Notes: generated from the sequence alone by a model not told the origin. Shown: positions 43,947 through 52,209, numbered from the stretch's first letter. The stretch is DNA of 55,367 nt from Seleniivibrio sp. (GCF_021209385.1 NZ_JAJOIL010000019.1:1-55367); one strand, 5' to 3'. Program-made: numbers and translations.

Positions 43947-44354
43947 ATGAGCAAACAAAATATACAAAACTCAACTCTTTTAATGTCAATCGGAGAGACT
44001 GTCAGAATGCTCAGAAAACGTAAAGGGTATTCACAGGAAAAGCTTGCAGAAATGGCGGATCTGCACACAACGACAATCTCCGAAATTGAATGCGGAAAGA
44101 GCAATCTTACCATTATAAGCCTTGAACGGATTGCACACGCACTTGACAGCTCTATTATTTCATTTTTTCCAGAAATAACAATATTTGATAACGATCAGTT
44201 TAATGAACAGGTAAAAAGATTAATAATTAATCACCGACACATGAAAGAAAGGGACAGACCTATTCACCATAACGTTGTGAAAGCAATAGCAGACGCATTT
44301 GATTGCGATGACGAGACAAAAAAAAAACCTGCCATAAAGACAGGTTTTTTTTAA
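43947..44354 (+). CDS. XRE-family transcriptional regulator
   Basis: 135 residues from the ATG at 43947; no ribosome site is seen before it, so it may be leaderless or start at 43983. The helix-turn-helix is IGETVRMLRKRKGYSQEKLAEMADLHTTTISEIECGKSNLTIISLERIAHAL, close to Cro/C1-type and C.protein-type regulators. The tail is unrecognised, and its last residues (KKKPAIKTGFF) are encoded by the terminator hairpin at 44321-44352. No methylase or restriction gene next to it. Confidence 0.82.
   Translation: MSKQNIQNSTLLMSIGETVRMLRKRKGYSQEKLAEMADLHTTTISEIECGKSNLTIISLERIAHALDSSIISFFPEITIFDNDQFNEQVKRLIINHRHMKERDRPIHHNVVKAIADAFDCDDETKKKPAIKTGFF
44321..44352. terminator. Terminator of XRE gene and tRNA-Gly
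   Basis: A7-CCTG / CAGG-T8 hairpin with a 9-nt loop. T runs flank it on both strands, so it ends the plus-strand XRE gene and the minus-strand tRNA. The XRE stop codon lies just past it. Confidence 0.8.
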
Positions 44355-44360
44355 AAAAAG

Positions 44361-44433
44361 AGCGGGTAGCCGGACTCGAACCGGTGACCTCAACCTTGGC
44401 AAGGTCGCGCTCTACCAACTGAGCTATACCCGC
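44361..44433 (-). tRNA. tRNA-Gly (GCC)
   Basis: Cloverleaf on the minus strand: acceptor GCGGGTA/TACCCGC, D arm GCTC...GAGC, anticodon loop TTGCCAA giving GCC, T loop TTCGAGT. 73 nt, CCA not encoded. Identical to the copy at 49109-49181. The first T-stem pair is A-C. Confidence 0.96.
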
Positions 44434-44445
44434 GGGCGAGGTATT

Positions 44446-44474
44446 TTTATATTAGAATCTTCCTCGTGTGTCAA
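44446..44474 (-). promoter_or_regulatory. tRNA-Gly promoter
   Basis: On the minus strand TTGACA (44474-44469), 17-nt spacer, TATAAA (44451-44446), about 12 nt before the tRNA. Same layout as the promoter at 49193-49221. Confidence 0.85.
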
Positions 44475-44486
44475 CAACATTTTTAA

Positions 44487-45074
44487 TTATTTTACGAGAT
44501 TCTTAAACTCCGGCTTATGAAGTAAAAAACCACGCGACGCATCCCTCGACATGTCAATCACCCCGGAACCGTTCAGAACTCTGAAATACTGCGAACGGAG
44601 CGAATCGCTAAGCTTCATATAGTCGAATCTCTCCGAACATGTCACGCCTGATCCGACGGGAACATTATGATAATTAACAGTAAAGTTATAGGGTGAAGTT
44701 TGTGTTATTGTAGTGGCGTAAATATTGGTTTCCGGTGTTTCCACAACACGCTCCCCTTCGTCCAGAATCGTTTGACCTGCATACTCAAAATACAGATCAT
44801 AATAACTGTAATAGCCGTCATAAGCATAATATGATTTGAAACCGGTTGTCAGGGCGTCAGTAGATTTAACATCCACACCGTTTGAGCAGTTGACTGTTGC
44901 ATACGTTATTTTGTAAGTCCCCTTCAGTGTTGTGTCATTATCAAAGTCCAGTGCGGTCATGTTGGAATCCTGTTCAGAACTCCCGCCGGACGTGTCTGGC
45001 AGAACATCCCCTCCGCCGCATCCGTAAAGAATCGCGACCAAAATTGTAACCGACAATAGCAATAACCTTCTCAT
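44487..45074 (-). CDS. Hypothetical lipoprotein
   Basis: 195 residues from the ATG at 45074 (GGAGGTG 5 nt upstream). Lipoprotein signal MRRLLLLSVTILVAILYGC with lipobox ILYGC, then Gly/Ser-rich linker GGGDVLPDTSGGSSEQD and a globular beta-rich domain of about 150 residues with two cysteines (TVNCSNG and GVTCSERF) that may pair. Not recognised. The first gene inside the interval between the two tRNA-Gly copies. Confidence 0.8.
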   Translation of the reverse strand: MRRLLLLSVTILVAILYGCGGGDVLPDTSGGSSEQDSNMTALDFDNDTTLKGTYKITYATVNCSNGVDVKSTDALTTGFKSYYAYDGYYSYYDLYFEYAGQTILDEGERVVETPETNIYATTITQTSPYNFTVNYHNVPVGSGVTCSERFDYMKLSDSLRSQYFRVLNGSGVIDMSRDASRGFLLHKPEFKNLVK

Positions 45075-45234
45075 GTGCACCTCCTGCATGCCTTACCCAT
45101 ATTATCTTCACACTCTTGGGCAAATGTCAAATCGGATTAAAGTTTCAATGCGTATACTGATTTATCTTAAGGAAACAAGCGCCTGTTCGATATGTTCAAT
45201 ACATCTCCACAATTTCTACACACTGAGGCTTCCT

Positions 45235-46410
45235 ATGAAAATATCAGGTTCTGAAATCTTCAACCATGTGAATCAACCGGAAATCCAGCAGACAAACAAC
45301 AGAAAGATATCTGCCAACCTGATGCAGTCCATGGGGCTTGAAACCGATATAATGCGCTCTGTACGTCAGATTGTGGACAAGGTGGAAATAGCCGCAATGC
45401 AGAAAATGAAGGCGAATTACAGTACAGTAATTGTTGACGGCGGCGACGGAAACGACGAAATACGCGCAAAGGACCTTATTGATTCAAAGCTGAACGGCGG
45501 TAATGGTGACGACGCTTTTTATCTCTCCAACATCAGCAATTCGTCCGTGGACGGCGGCGAAGGAAACGACATAATCAATATTGATCATGCGAAAAATGTA
45601 GAAGTTAACGGCGGTGCAGGGAACGACGAAATATACATTAATAAAACGAGTGTCAGACTTCATGTGTTGGAACCTTGGGAAGTGCCTTTGCAGGATAATG
45701 CACCGAAATCATATGTAGATGGCGGAGAGGGCAATGACACAATAATCATGCAGAGCCAACAGTCCATTATTGACGGAGGAACAGGCGACGACATAATAAG
45801 AGGCGCAGGAATTATCGACGGCGGAGACGGAAACGACATAATTAATGGTTCAGGTATTGTACGCGGAGGTGAAGGAGACGACACCATAAGCGGATATGGA
45901 ACGATATCCGGCGGCACCGGGGACGATATAATCAGGGGTTCCGGTCTCATTAAGGGCGATGAGGGCAACGATATAATAAACGGTGCAGGCATAATTTCAG
46001 GCGGCACAGGCAACGACATAATAAATCTTATATCAACTTTGCGGCTTGATGATTACAGCGGAAGCGCAAACATCATTCAATACGAAAAAGGCGACGGACA
46101 CGACATAGTGAACATTGCAAATCAGGACACCATCCTAGACATGCGAAGCATTTCCAAAGACGAGGTGGATATCCTTGAATCAGTTAATAAAAACACAGGA
46201 TACAAAGAACTGACAGTTACGATGAAGGACGGCAGCGGAAGTATCACGTTCATTTCCAATAATGAAAATGACGAACTTTACGCAAATGCGGCGAAGGTAA
46301 GAAATGCGTTGGAAGATCAGGGCTTAATACCAGAAACACCGGATAAACCCGTTACTTTCATACCGGAATATATTCATTTTTCCGACGGTGTGGTGACGCT
46401 GGAGCGGTAA
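45235..46410 (+). CDS. Protein with RTX-like GGxGxD calcium-binding repeats
   Basis: 391 residues from the ATG at 45235 (GAGG 6 nt upstream). No signal peptide. An N-terminal helical part (1-70) is followed by about ten nonapeptide-type repeats (VDGGDGNDEIRA, LNGGNGDDAFYL, VDGGEGNDIINI, IDGGDGNDIING, ISGGTGNDIINL) that should form a Ca2+-loaded beta-roll, then a C-terminal domain with VTMKDGSGSITF. No type I secretion genes or protease/lipase domain nearby. Repeats with regular asparagine-isoleucine turns give strong codon-level repetition between 45430 and 46030. Confidence 0.85.
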   Translation: MKISGSEIFNHVNQPEIQQTNNRKISANLMQSMGLETDIMRSVRQIVDKVEIAAMQKMKANYSTVIVDGGDGNDEIRAKDLIDSKLNGGNGDDAFYLSNISNSSVDGGEGNDIINIDHAKNVEVNGGAGNDEIYINKTSVRLHVLEPWEVPLQDNAPKSYVDGGEGNDTIIMQSQQSIIDGGTGDDIIRGAGIIDGGDGNDIINGSGIVRGGEGDDTISGYGTISGGTGDDIIRGSGLIKGDEGNDIINGAGIISGGTGNDIINLISTLRLDDYSGSANIIQYEKGDGHDIVNIANQDTILDMRSISKDEVDILESVNKNTGYKELTVTMKDGSGSITFISNNENDELYANAAKVRNALEDQGLIPETPDKPVTFIPEYIHFSDGVVTLER

Positions 46411-46446
46411 AAAGCTGACTTTGAAAAACGCCTTATTTAATGTATA

Positions 46447-46749
46447 GTGGATAAGGAGTTTATATTCGGGCTGAAAGAAGAAACAATCATAGCAATTAAT
46501 GATGTTTTTGCGCAGTATCCGCAGATAAAAAAGTCTGTGGTATTCGGTTCGCGCGCAAAGGGCAACCACAGGGATGGTTCAGATATTGACATCTGCCTTT
46601 TCGGTGAAATAGACCTGCCACTGTTACATAAAATAGAAGAATCCATTGATGAACTCAACCTGCCCTACACCGTGGACTTGGTGGTCTACGACCGCATCCA
46701 GAATCAGGACTTGAAAGAGCGTACTGATAGAGTGGGAGTTGGTTTTTAA
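46447..46749 (+). CDS. MNT-type nucleotidyltransferase (orphan antitoxin-like)
   Basis: 100 residues with a minimal nucleotidyltransferase fold: FGSRAKGNHRDGSDIDICLFG supplies the GS-x9-DxD motif and VDLVVYD the third acidic residue. Such proteins usually pair with a HEPN toxin (MNT AMPylates HEPN), but no HEPN gene is adjacent. I give the GTG at 46447 as start; AAGGAG lies just after it, so initiation may be slightly downstream, near a codon ATA at 46462. Confidence 0.8.
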   Translation: MDKEFIFGLKEETIIAINDVFAQYPQIKKSVVFGSRAKGNHRDGSDIDICLFGEIDLPLLHKIEESIDELNLPYTVDLVVYDRIQNQDLKERTDRVGVGF

Positions 46750-47149
46750 TACTAAGCCCCTACTTTCTCAAAAACTCACATAAATTTATCCGTCATTTAT
46801 CCGCCATACCCGTCACATATCCGCCCCAGATAGCTATTTCAGCGTTAAAAACTTTTCAAGTCAGCAACAGAGAAAATGATGAAAAGAATTGTGTTTATGA
46901 TGTCTGGTTTGAAAATGAATATACGAGGCGAAGCAGATATAGACAATTTGTTTTATCGAATTATTCATGATATATTCGTAACAGTACAAGCCTTGCGGCA
47001 GCGGTGCGCATCAGCGCAACGGCGACGCATGGCTTCACTCTTAACTAGATTATAGTGATTAATAAGCAGAAAATATTTTTATACTTTATCTATTTATTGG
47101 TGTATTATTGTGTTGTGATCTTCTGTTCGTGAAGTCGTGGGGTAATTAT
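46750..47149. other. Intergenic region before the OLD gene
   Basis: About 400 bp. It has a 20-bp imperfect direct repeat (46788-46827), a possible 59-codon reading frame at 46874-47053 with no recognisable motif, and a sharp fall in GC at its right end where the OLD-type gene begins. No HEPN remnant is visible. Confidence 0.5.
46788..46827. repeat. 20-bp imperfect tandem direct repeat
   Basis: ATCCGTCATTTATCCGCCAT followed directly by ACCCGTCACATATCCGCCCC, matching at 15 of 20 positions. Each unit itself holds two ATCCG-type boxes. Could be a regulator-binding array for the downstream gene. Confidence 0.4.
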
Positions 47150-48874
47150 ATGAAATTATACAATGTTACAATTCATAATTTTAGATCGGTAATACATCAG
47201 TCATTTAGTATGAATGATTATACTTTGCTTATTGGAGAAAATAATGCAGGTAAATCAAATATTCTAAGAGCGTTAAGAGTATTTTATGAACATGATCTAA
47301 AATACGATGCTAAGTTGGATTATCCTAAATATGTTTCAGAAGATGAAGAAAGTTGGATAGAAATAGAATATCTAACAACAGAAGATGAACAAGATTCTTT
47401 AAAGGAAGAATATAGAAGTGAAGATAAAATCTTAAAAGTAAGAAAAATTTTGAAAACAGTAGATAAAAATTTTAGTGATAAAATAGACTCAAAACAAAGT
47501 AATATTTTTGCATATGAAAATAATGTTTTGTCTACTAATTATTTTTATGGTGCACAAAATGTCTCGCTATCTAAACTGGGAAAGATAATATATATTCCAG
47601 AATTAAGTAAAGTTGATGATAATCTTAAATTAAGTGGTCCTTCTCCTCTTAGAGAAATGATTACATATGTTATGAAAAAAGTAGTTGAAAAGAGTGATTC
47701 TTTTAATAATTTATCATCAGCATTTCAGGAGTTTAATTCAAAATTTAAACATGAGAAATCTGATGAGTTGTCAATCAACAGTTTTGAAAATGATGTTAAT
47801 GATGAACTTGGTAATTGGAATATAAAATTTGGATTGAATGTGAACCCCATACAGGCATCTGAAATAATTAAGAATTTAGTAACTCACTATATATACGACT
47901 TAGAGTTAAATAATAATGTAGCAATAGATGCTTTTGGTCAAGGTTTGCAGAGACACTTAATTTATACATTACTTAAATTATCTGCTAAATATTCAGAACC
48001 TAAAAAAAGCAAAAAGAAAGAATTCGCACCAGAGTTAACATTAATCCTTTTTGAAGAACCTGAATTGTTTTTACACCCTTCACAACAAGAAATATTAAAT
48101 ATAAATTTAAGGGAAATGGCTTCAGTAGATGATCAGCAAATTCTAATAACGACACACTCTCCAGTTTTTGTAAGTAGAAATTTTGACCAAATTACATCTA
48201 TTGTTCGTTTGGTCAAAGATGGTGATACAAAAATCTATCAAATTAATAAAGATAAAATATGCGAAATTCATGATTTTAATAAGTCTCTTCATAAGGTATT
48301 TTATGATATTCTGAATGATCCAAATAGTGACGATAGTTTAAAAAAGGAAATTAGATCAAAAAATCTCGCTCGTGAAGATGATGATTTACAAAGTAGATTA
48401 GAACAAGAAAAGTTTAAATATTTTTTATGGATGGATAGTGAAAGAACCTCATTATTATTTGCAAAAAAAGTTTTGATTTGTGAAGGTGCAACTGAAAAGA
48501 TATTTATAGATTACATGTTAAATACTTGTTGGATGGATATAAAACAAAAAAATGTTTATATACTTGATTGTATGGGAAAATTTAATATTCATCGTTTCAT
48601 GAAGTTGCTAAATGAACTTGGTATAAAACACTCAGTCTTAATGGATAAGGACAATAAAGATATTCAAAATATAGTAAATGACTTTATAGAAAATAATAAA
48701 ACTGCAATTACTGACAAAATTTGTTATTTCAATAATGATTTGGAAGACTTTTTAGGTCTTGCTAAGCCAAGACCTGATTTGAAACCTTTGAACGTTATGA
48801 TGTCTTATGACAGTGGTTTGATTGTGAAAGAAAGAATCGAAGAATTACATAATTTAATCTTAACGTTACTTTGA
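47150..48874 (+). CDS. OLD-family ATPase with TOPRIM nuclease domain
   Basis: 574 residues from the ATG at 47150. The ABC-type ATPase domain has GENNAGKSNIL (Walker A, near 28-38), GQGLQRHLIYTLL, LILFEEPELFLHP (Walker B) and ITTHSPVFVS. The TOPRIM domain begins VLICEGATEKIF, then LDCMGKFNI and MDKDNK. OLD proteins (P2 Old, class 1) are antiphage or DNA-break-linked nucleases. No UvrD-like partner, so class 1-like. Strikingly AT-rich compared with the flanking genes, indicating recent transfer. Confidence 0.88.
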   Translation: MKLYNVTIHNFRSVIHQSFSMNDYTLLIGENNAGKSNILRALRVFYEHDLKYDAKLDYPKYVSEDEESWIEIEYLTTEDEQDSLKEEYRSEDKILKVRKILKTVDKNFSDKIDSKQSNIFAYENNVLSTNYFYGAQNVSLSKLGKIIYIPELSKVDDNLKLSGPSPLREMITYVMKKVVEKSDSFNNLSSAFQEFNSKFKHEKSDELSINSFENDVNDELGNWNIKFGLNVNPIQASEIIKNLVTHYIYDLELNNNVAIDAFGQGLQRHLIYTLLKLSAKYSEPKKSKKKEFAPELTLILFEEPELFLHPSQQEILNINLREMASVDDQQILITTHSPVFVSRNFDQITSIVRLVKDGDTKIYQINKDKICEIHDFNKSLHKVFYDILNDPNSDDSLKKEIRSKNLAREDDDLQSRLEQEKFKYFLWMDSERTSLLFAKKVLICEGATEKIFIDYMLNTCWMDIKQKNVYILDCMGKFNIHRFMKLLNELGIKHSVLMDKDNKDIQNIVNDFIENNKTAITDKICYFNNDLEDFLGLAKPRPDLKPLNVMMSYDSGLIVKERIEELHNLILTLL

Positions 48875-48930
48875 GATAAAGATAACTGAATTTAATATAC
48901 ATCATTTTCACATCACTAGATATAAACGAC

Positions 48931-48957
48931 AAAAGCCGAGCTAAAAACTCGGCTTTT
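48931..48957. terminator. Bidirectional terminator (OLD gene / tRNA-Cys)
   Basis: AAAAGCCGAG / CTCGGCTTTT, a 10-bp stem with a 7-nt loop and T runs on both strands. Confidence 0.88.
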
Positions 48958-48986
48958 TAAATATCTACTGATATTAGCTTTTTGTT

Positions 48987-49060
48987 TGGAGGCGACGCCC
49001 AGAATCGAACTGGGGTACGCGGATTTGCAGTCCGATGCCTAACCACTCGGCCACGTCGCC
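48987..49060 (-). tRNA. tRNA-Cys (GCA)
   Basis: Minus strand: acceptor GGCGACG/CGTCGCC, anticodon loop with GCA (ACTGCAAAT), T loop TTCGATT, and an encoded CCA end. 74 nt including CCA. Lies between the OLD gene and a tRNA-Gly copy. Confidence 0.95.
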
Positions 49061-49076
49061 TTAAAAGGAAAAAAAA

Positions 49077-49098
49077 GACCGGTAAAAAAGAACCGGTC
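49077..49098 (-). terminator. Terminator between tRNA-Gly and tRNA-Cys
   Basis: GACCGGT / ACCGGTC with an 8-nt loop, followed on the minus strand by a run of T. It sits between the two tRNA genes. Confidence 0.75.
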
Positions 49099-49108
49099 TC
49101 TCAAAAAA

Positions 49109-49181
49109 AGCGGGTAGCCGGACTCGAACCGGTGACCTCAACCTTGGCAAGGTCGCGCTCTACCAACTGAGCTATACCCGC
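49109..49181 (-). tRNA. tRNA-Gly (GCC), second copy
   Basis: Identical over 73 nt to the tRNA at 44361-44433, with the same anticodon loop TTGCCAA and no encoded CCA. Confidence 0.96.
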
Positions 49182-49192
49182 GTGAGGTAGCT

Positions 49193-49221
49193 TTTATAGC
49201 TTATCACGAATCTGTTGTCAA
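49193..49221 (-). promoter_or_regulatory. tRNA-Gly promoter, second copy
   Basis: On the minus strand TTGACA (49221-49216), a 17-nt spacer and TATAAA (49198-49193), 11 nt before the tRNA. Confidence 0.85.
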
Positions 49222-49268
49222 CATCTTATTTCAAATTTTCTTTATTTTTGTCAGAACATAAAGCACGG

Positions 49269-49952
49269 TCAGAACTTATAAAAAACCGTACCCTCCTGAA
49301 AAGCGCCCTCAGGCTTCGGCGTCACCGTATACCTGAATCCTGCCCTGACAAAATCCTCTCTTATCTCCCTGCCGGAAGAATAGGTCGCCACCCTGCCAAC
49401 ATCCGTACAAAGCCTGTAAACGTCCCTGAAAACTGCCTCCGTCCACATCTCCGGATTCTTCCGTTTGCCGAACGGATCAAAATATACGACATCAAACTTA
49501 AGAGGCATTTCGCGGATGATATTGCGCGCATCACCGATGGCGATATCAAGCCGCACGTTCTCCGCCTGCCCTTCGTCTATAAGTTTCCTGAGAAGCTCAT
49601 AGCCTCCGTAAGGCCACATAAATCTGTTCTGCCTGATGGTGTCAAAAAGCGACGACTGACGCTCCACCGTGACAATATGGAGCCTGTGGCGGTGCTTCAT
49701 GGCGAGAATCCTGTCAAGGGTAACGGCAAGGTTGCTTCCGCCGCCCAGACATATATCCAGAAGACGAACGTCCTGCACCTGCAAAAGCTGCTCTATGCCG
49801 CTGGCGGTATAGAATTTATGCAGGCTTTCCGTGAATGCGCCCACGCTTTTGGCTCTATACCCCTCGTTATAGTCCATGCTATAGAGTGATATAGAGCCGT
49901 CAGCTGTAATTAATGGTTTGTTTTTACTTTTTAACGGGATTAAATTCGGCAT
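49269..49952 (-). CDS. mnmD: MnmD-like tRNA (5-methylaminomethyl-2-thiouridylate) methyltransferase
   Basis: 227 residues. The ADGSISLYS start, VGAFTESLHKFY, DICLGGGSNLAV (SAM-binding), DARNIIREMP and FDPFGKRKNPEMWT segments match the methyltransferase part of MnmC, here standing alone without the FAD domain (MnmD type). It methylates nm5s2U or nm5U at tRNA position 34 using SAM. Overlaps nadB by 29 nt as the last gene of a four-gene operon. Confidence 0.85.
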   Translation of the reverse strand: MPNLIPLKSKNKPLITADGSISLYSMDYNEGYRAKSVGAFTESLHKFYTASGIEQLLQVQDVRLLDICLGGGSNLAVTLDRILAMKHRHRLHIVTVERQSSLFDTIRQNRFMWPYGGYELLRKLIDEGQAENVRLDIAIGDARNIIREMPLKFDVVYFDPFGKRKNPEMWTEAVFRDVYRLCTDVGRVATYSSGREIREDFVRAGFRYTVTPKPEGAFQEGTVFYKF

Positions 49953-51486
49953 TATGAAAATAGATGTGCCAGTTGTCGGATATCCTGTCTGGATAGTCGT
50001 CCCTGTAGTGTCCGCCTCTGCTGCCTTTGCGTTCGCCTGCGGCAGTCGCCATCAGAAGTCCAACGGTCAGCATATTGCGTATCTCGGCTGTGGTTCTGTC
50101 TCTGGGAACATAGTTTTTATATTTCGCCAGATTGCCGCCCAGATATTCTTTCGCGCGGATAAGTCCCGCCGCGTTGCGTGAAACGCTGACGCAATCCCAC
50201 ATACATTCCTGAATATCTTCAACCATGGTTTCGCCGCGCTCTTCGCTTACGGTCTCGAACTCAGGTATTTCAATAGCATTGACAACCCTGTCTTTGTTGT
50301 CGGCAGCGGCTGTTTCGGCGCCTCTTCCGCCGTATACAACGCCTTCAAGCAGTGAGTTGCTGGCAAGCCTGTTTGCCCCGTGTACACCATTACATGCCGC
50401 TTCGCCGCACGCATAAAGCCCTTTCAGGCTGGAGCGTCCGAACTCGTCGGTGTATATGCCGCCCATGTAATAATGAGCCGCAGGACTGACAGGGATAGGG
50501 TCAACTGTTATATCAATGTCATATTCCAGACAGGTGTTGTAAATTTTAGGAAATCTGTTGCGTACAAAGTCTTTTTCCAGATGTGTCAGGTCGAGCAGAA
50601 CATGGTCTGCATCGGTCTGCTTCATCTCAAAGAATATTGCGCGGCTGACAACGTCTCTGGGTGCAAGTTCGCCGTCGGGATGATATTTCGCCGCGAACCG
50701 CTCCATGTGGACATTTCGCAGAACGCCGCCCTCGCCTCTCATCGCTTCGCTGAGAAGAAATGCCGGCGCACCCTTAACGGAAAGTCCCGTGGGGTGGAAC
50801 TGATAAAATTCCATATCGCGCATGTCTGCTCCCGCACGGAATGCCATCGCCATTCCGTCGCCTGTCACGACGGCAGGGTTTGTTGTGCGTCTGAAAAGCC
50901 TGCCTGCGCCGCCTGTGGCGACTATGACCGCTTTTGCGTAATAGCTTTTGAACTCAAGGGTCTTTTCGTCCAGAGCAAAAACACCGCAAACACTGTCAGG
51001 GGCGTCTTTGATGAAGTCTATGGCGTATGTGAATTCAATCTTTTCGATGTTATCAAAGTTTTTTGAATATTCTTTCAGTGTGCGGACAATCTCGTGTCCG
51101 GTAGCGTCGCCCTTCGCATGGATGATGCGGTTGACGCTGTGCGCCGCCTCGCGGGAAAATTCCAGCACGCCGCCGTGCATATCGAATTTTGCACCCCATG
51201 AAATGAGCTGTTTGATATATTTCGGTCCCTCTTCAACAAGCGTCGAAACGGCTTTGAGGTCGCAAAGTCCGTCCCCTGCGCGCAAAGTGTCTTCTATGTG
51301 AAGAGTTATGTCGTCGTCATCGGAAAGGGCGACTGCAACGCCGCCCTGAGCATACTCGGAGGAACTTTCCCCCAGAAAACATTTAGTCACAACAGCAACG
51401 CTGCCGTATTCGGCAAGCTCAATAGCCGCCCGAAGTCCGGCGACACCGCTGCCGAGAACTATATAGTCGTAAAAAAAGTTTTTCAT
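49924..51486 (-). CDS. nadB: L-aspartate oxidase
   Basis: 520 residues, first step of NAD biosynthesis: aspartate to iminoaspartate. FAD-binding VLGSGVAGLRAA at 11-22, the SSEYAQGGVAVAL block, the HSVNRIIHAKGDATG substrate-site segment, and the EFYQFHPTGL segment near 225. In anaerobes fumarate replaces oxygen as acceptor. No nadA or nadC in the window. Begins immediately after the outer-membrane gene stop. Confidence 0.95.
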   Translation of the reverse strand: MKNFFYDYIVLGSGVAGLRAAIELAEYGSVAVVTKCFLGESSSEYAQGGVAVALSDDDDITLHIEDTLRAGDGLCDLKAVSTLVEEGPKYIKQLISWGAKFDMHGGVLEFSREAAHSVNRIIHAKGDATGHEIVRTLKEYSKNFDNIEKIEFTYAIDFIKDAPDSVCGVFALDEKTLEFKSYYAKAVIVATGGAGRLFRRTTNPAVVTGDGMAMAFRAGADMRDMEFYQFHPTGLSVKGAPAFLLSEAMRGEGGVLRNVHMERFAAKYHPDGELAPRDVVSRAIFFEMKQTDADHVLLDLTHLEKDFVRNRFPKIYNTCLEYDIDITVDPIPVSPAAHYYMGGIYTDEFGRSSLKGLYACGEAACNGVHGANRLASNSLLEGVVYGGRGAETAAADNKDRVVNAIEIPEFETVSEERGETMVEDIQECMWDCVSVSRNAAGLIRAKEYLGGNLAKYKNYVPRDRTTAEIRNMLTVGLLMATAAGERKGSRGGHYRDDYPDRISDNWHIYFHNAEFNPVKK

Positions 51487-52209
51487 TTAGAACCTGATTG
51501 CCGCCTTAAGGGCATACTGGTTAACATCGCCGCCTCTTGCCGCTTCAACGTTAAGAACGATGAAAGGGAAAGGACATATCTGGAGACCGACCATACCTCT
51601 GACAGCGTTAACGTCTTCGTCGTCAAGGTCTACAGTGTCGGAATCAGTGCTTGCCATTGTATAAACGTCCTCGATACCTGCATAGGGCGTAAGCATGAGG
51701 AATCCTTTGCTGATGTAAAGACCTACAAGACCTGATTGAAGGTCAATGTCGTCCATGTCCATAACTTTAGTATAAGCCGCTTTAGCGCTTATTGCGGGTG
51801 TAACAACAGTACCTTCGAGAATTGCGTATTTAGCTTCGATGGTGACCGCTGTGAAATCGATGTTGCCGCCTTTTGTGATGCTGGCGCCGAGGTCAACACC
51901 AAAAGGAAGTCCTTTTTGGATATGCACTCTGTTTGCCAGTATACCGCTGTCGGGGTCACCGTCGTCCCATGCGTGTTTCCATCTGCCGGAGCCGTCGTCA
52001 ATGGTGGTGAACTGGGATTCCAGCGCTATGTCAAAACCGAGGGTACCCAGAGGTTCTGCGGGGCTGTTGGGTGTGGGGGTAACGGCAAGACCGATATCCT
52101 GCACCAGATCGCTGAATTCATCCTGCGTAAGGCTGTTTGACAGTTTAAAATCCCCTGCAAATGCCGTCGCGCAGAAAAGCATTGTAACAATAACCAAAAT
52201 CTTTTTCAT
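51487..52209 (-). CDS. Outer-membrane beta-barrel protein
   Basis: 240 residues with signal peptide MKKILVIVTMLFCATAFAG. The mature part alternates polar and hydrophobic residues and ends in phenylalanine (LKAAIRF), the signature of BAM-inserted barrels. Roughly eight to ten strands. No close family recognised. Its ATG overlaps the radical SAM stop by 4 nt, and nadB begins at the next base, an unusual place for a barrel gene. Confidence 0.82.
   Translation of the reverse strand: MKKILVIVTMLFCATAFAGDFKLSNSLTQDEFSDLVQDIGLAVTPTPNSPAEPLGTLGFDIALESQFTTIDDGSGRWKHAWDDGDPDSGILANRVHIQKGLPFGVDLGASITKGGNIDFTAVTIEAKYAILEGTVVTPAISAKAAYTKVMDMDDIDLQSGLVGLYISKGFLMLTPYAGIEDVYTMASTDSDTVDLDDEDVNAVRGMVGLQICPFPFIVLNVEAARGGDVNQYALKAAIRF

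Noticed and set aside
45660-46019. Minus-strand frame with regular proline/serine repeats opposite the GGxGxD repeats.
   Set aside because: The repeats are the antisense reading of the glycine-rich calcium-binding repeats, not a separate gene.
45400-46030. Regular DNA repetition that might be taken for a CRISPR or tandem repeat array.
   Set aside because: The periodicity is the codons of the calcium-binding repeats; units differ and lie inside one open frame. No CRISPR array was seen anywhere.
46874-47053. A possible 59-codon gene before the OLD gene.
   Set aside because: No motif, no ribosome site, mixed composition. I could not support it as a HEPN partner.
48982-49170. A plus-strand frame translating as NRTGVRGFAV...RVAGLEPVTS.
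   Set aside because: This is the well-known artefact of reading tRNA-Cys and tRNA-Gly genes in the antisense direction.
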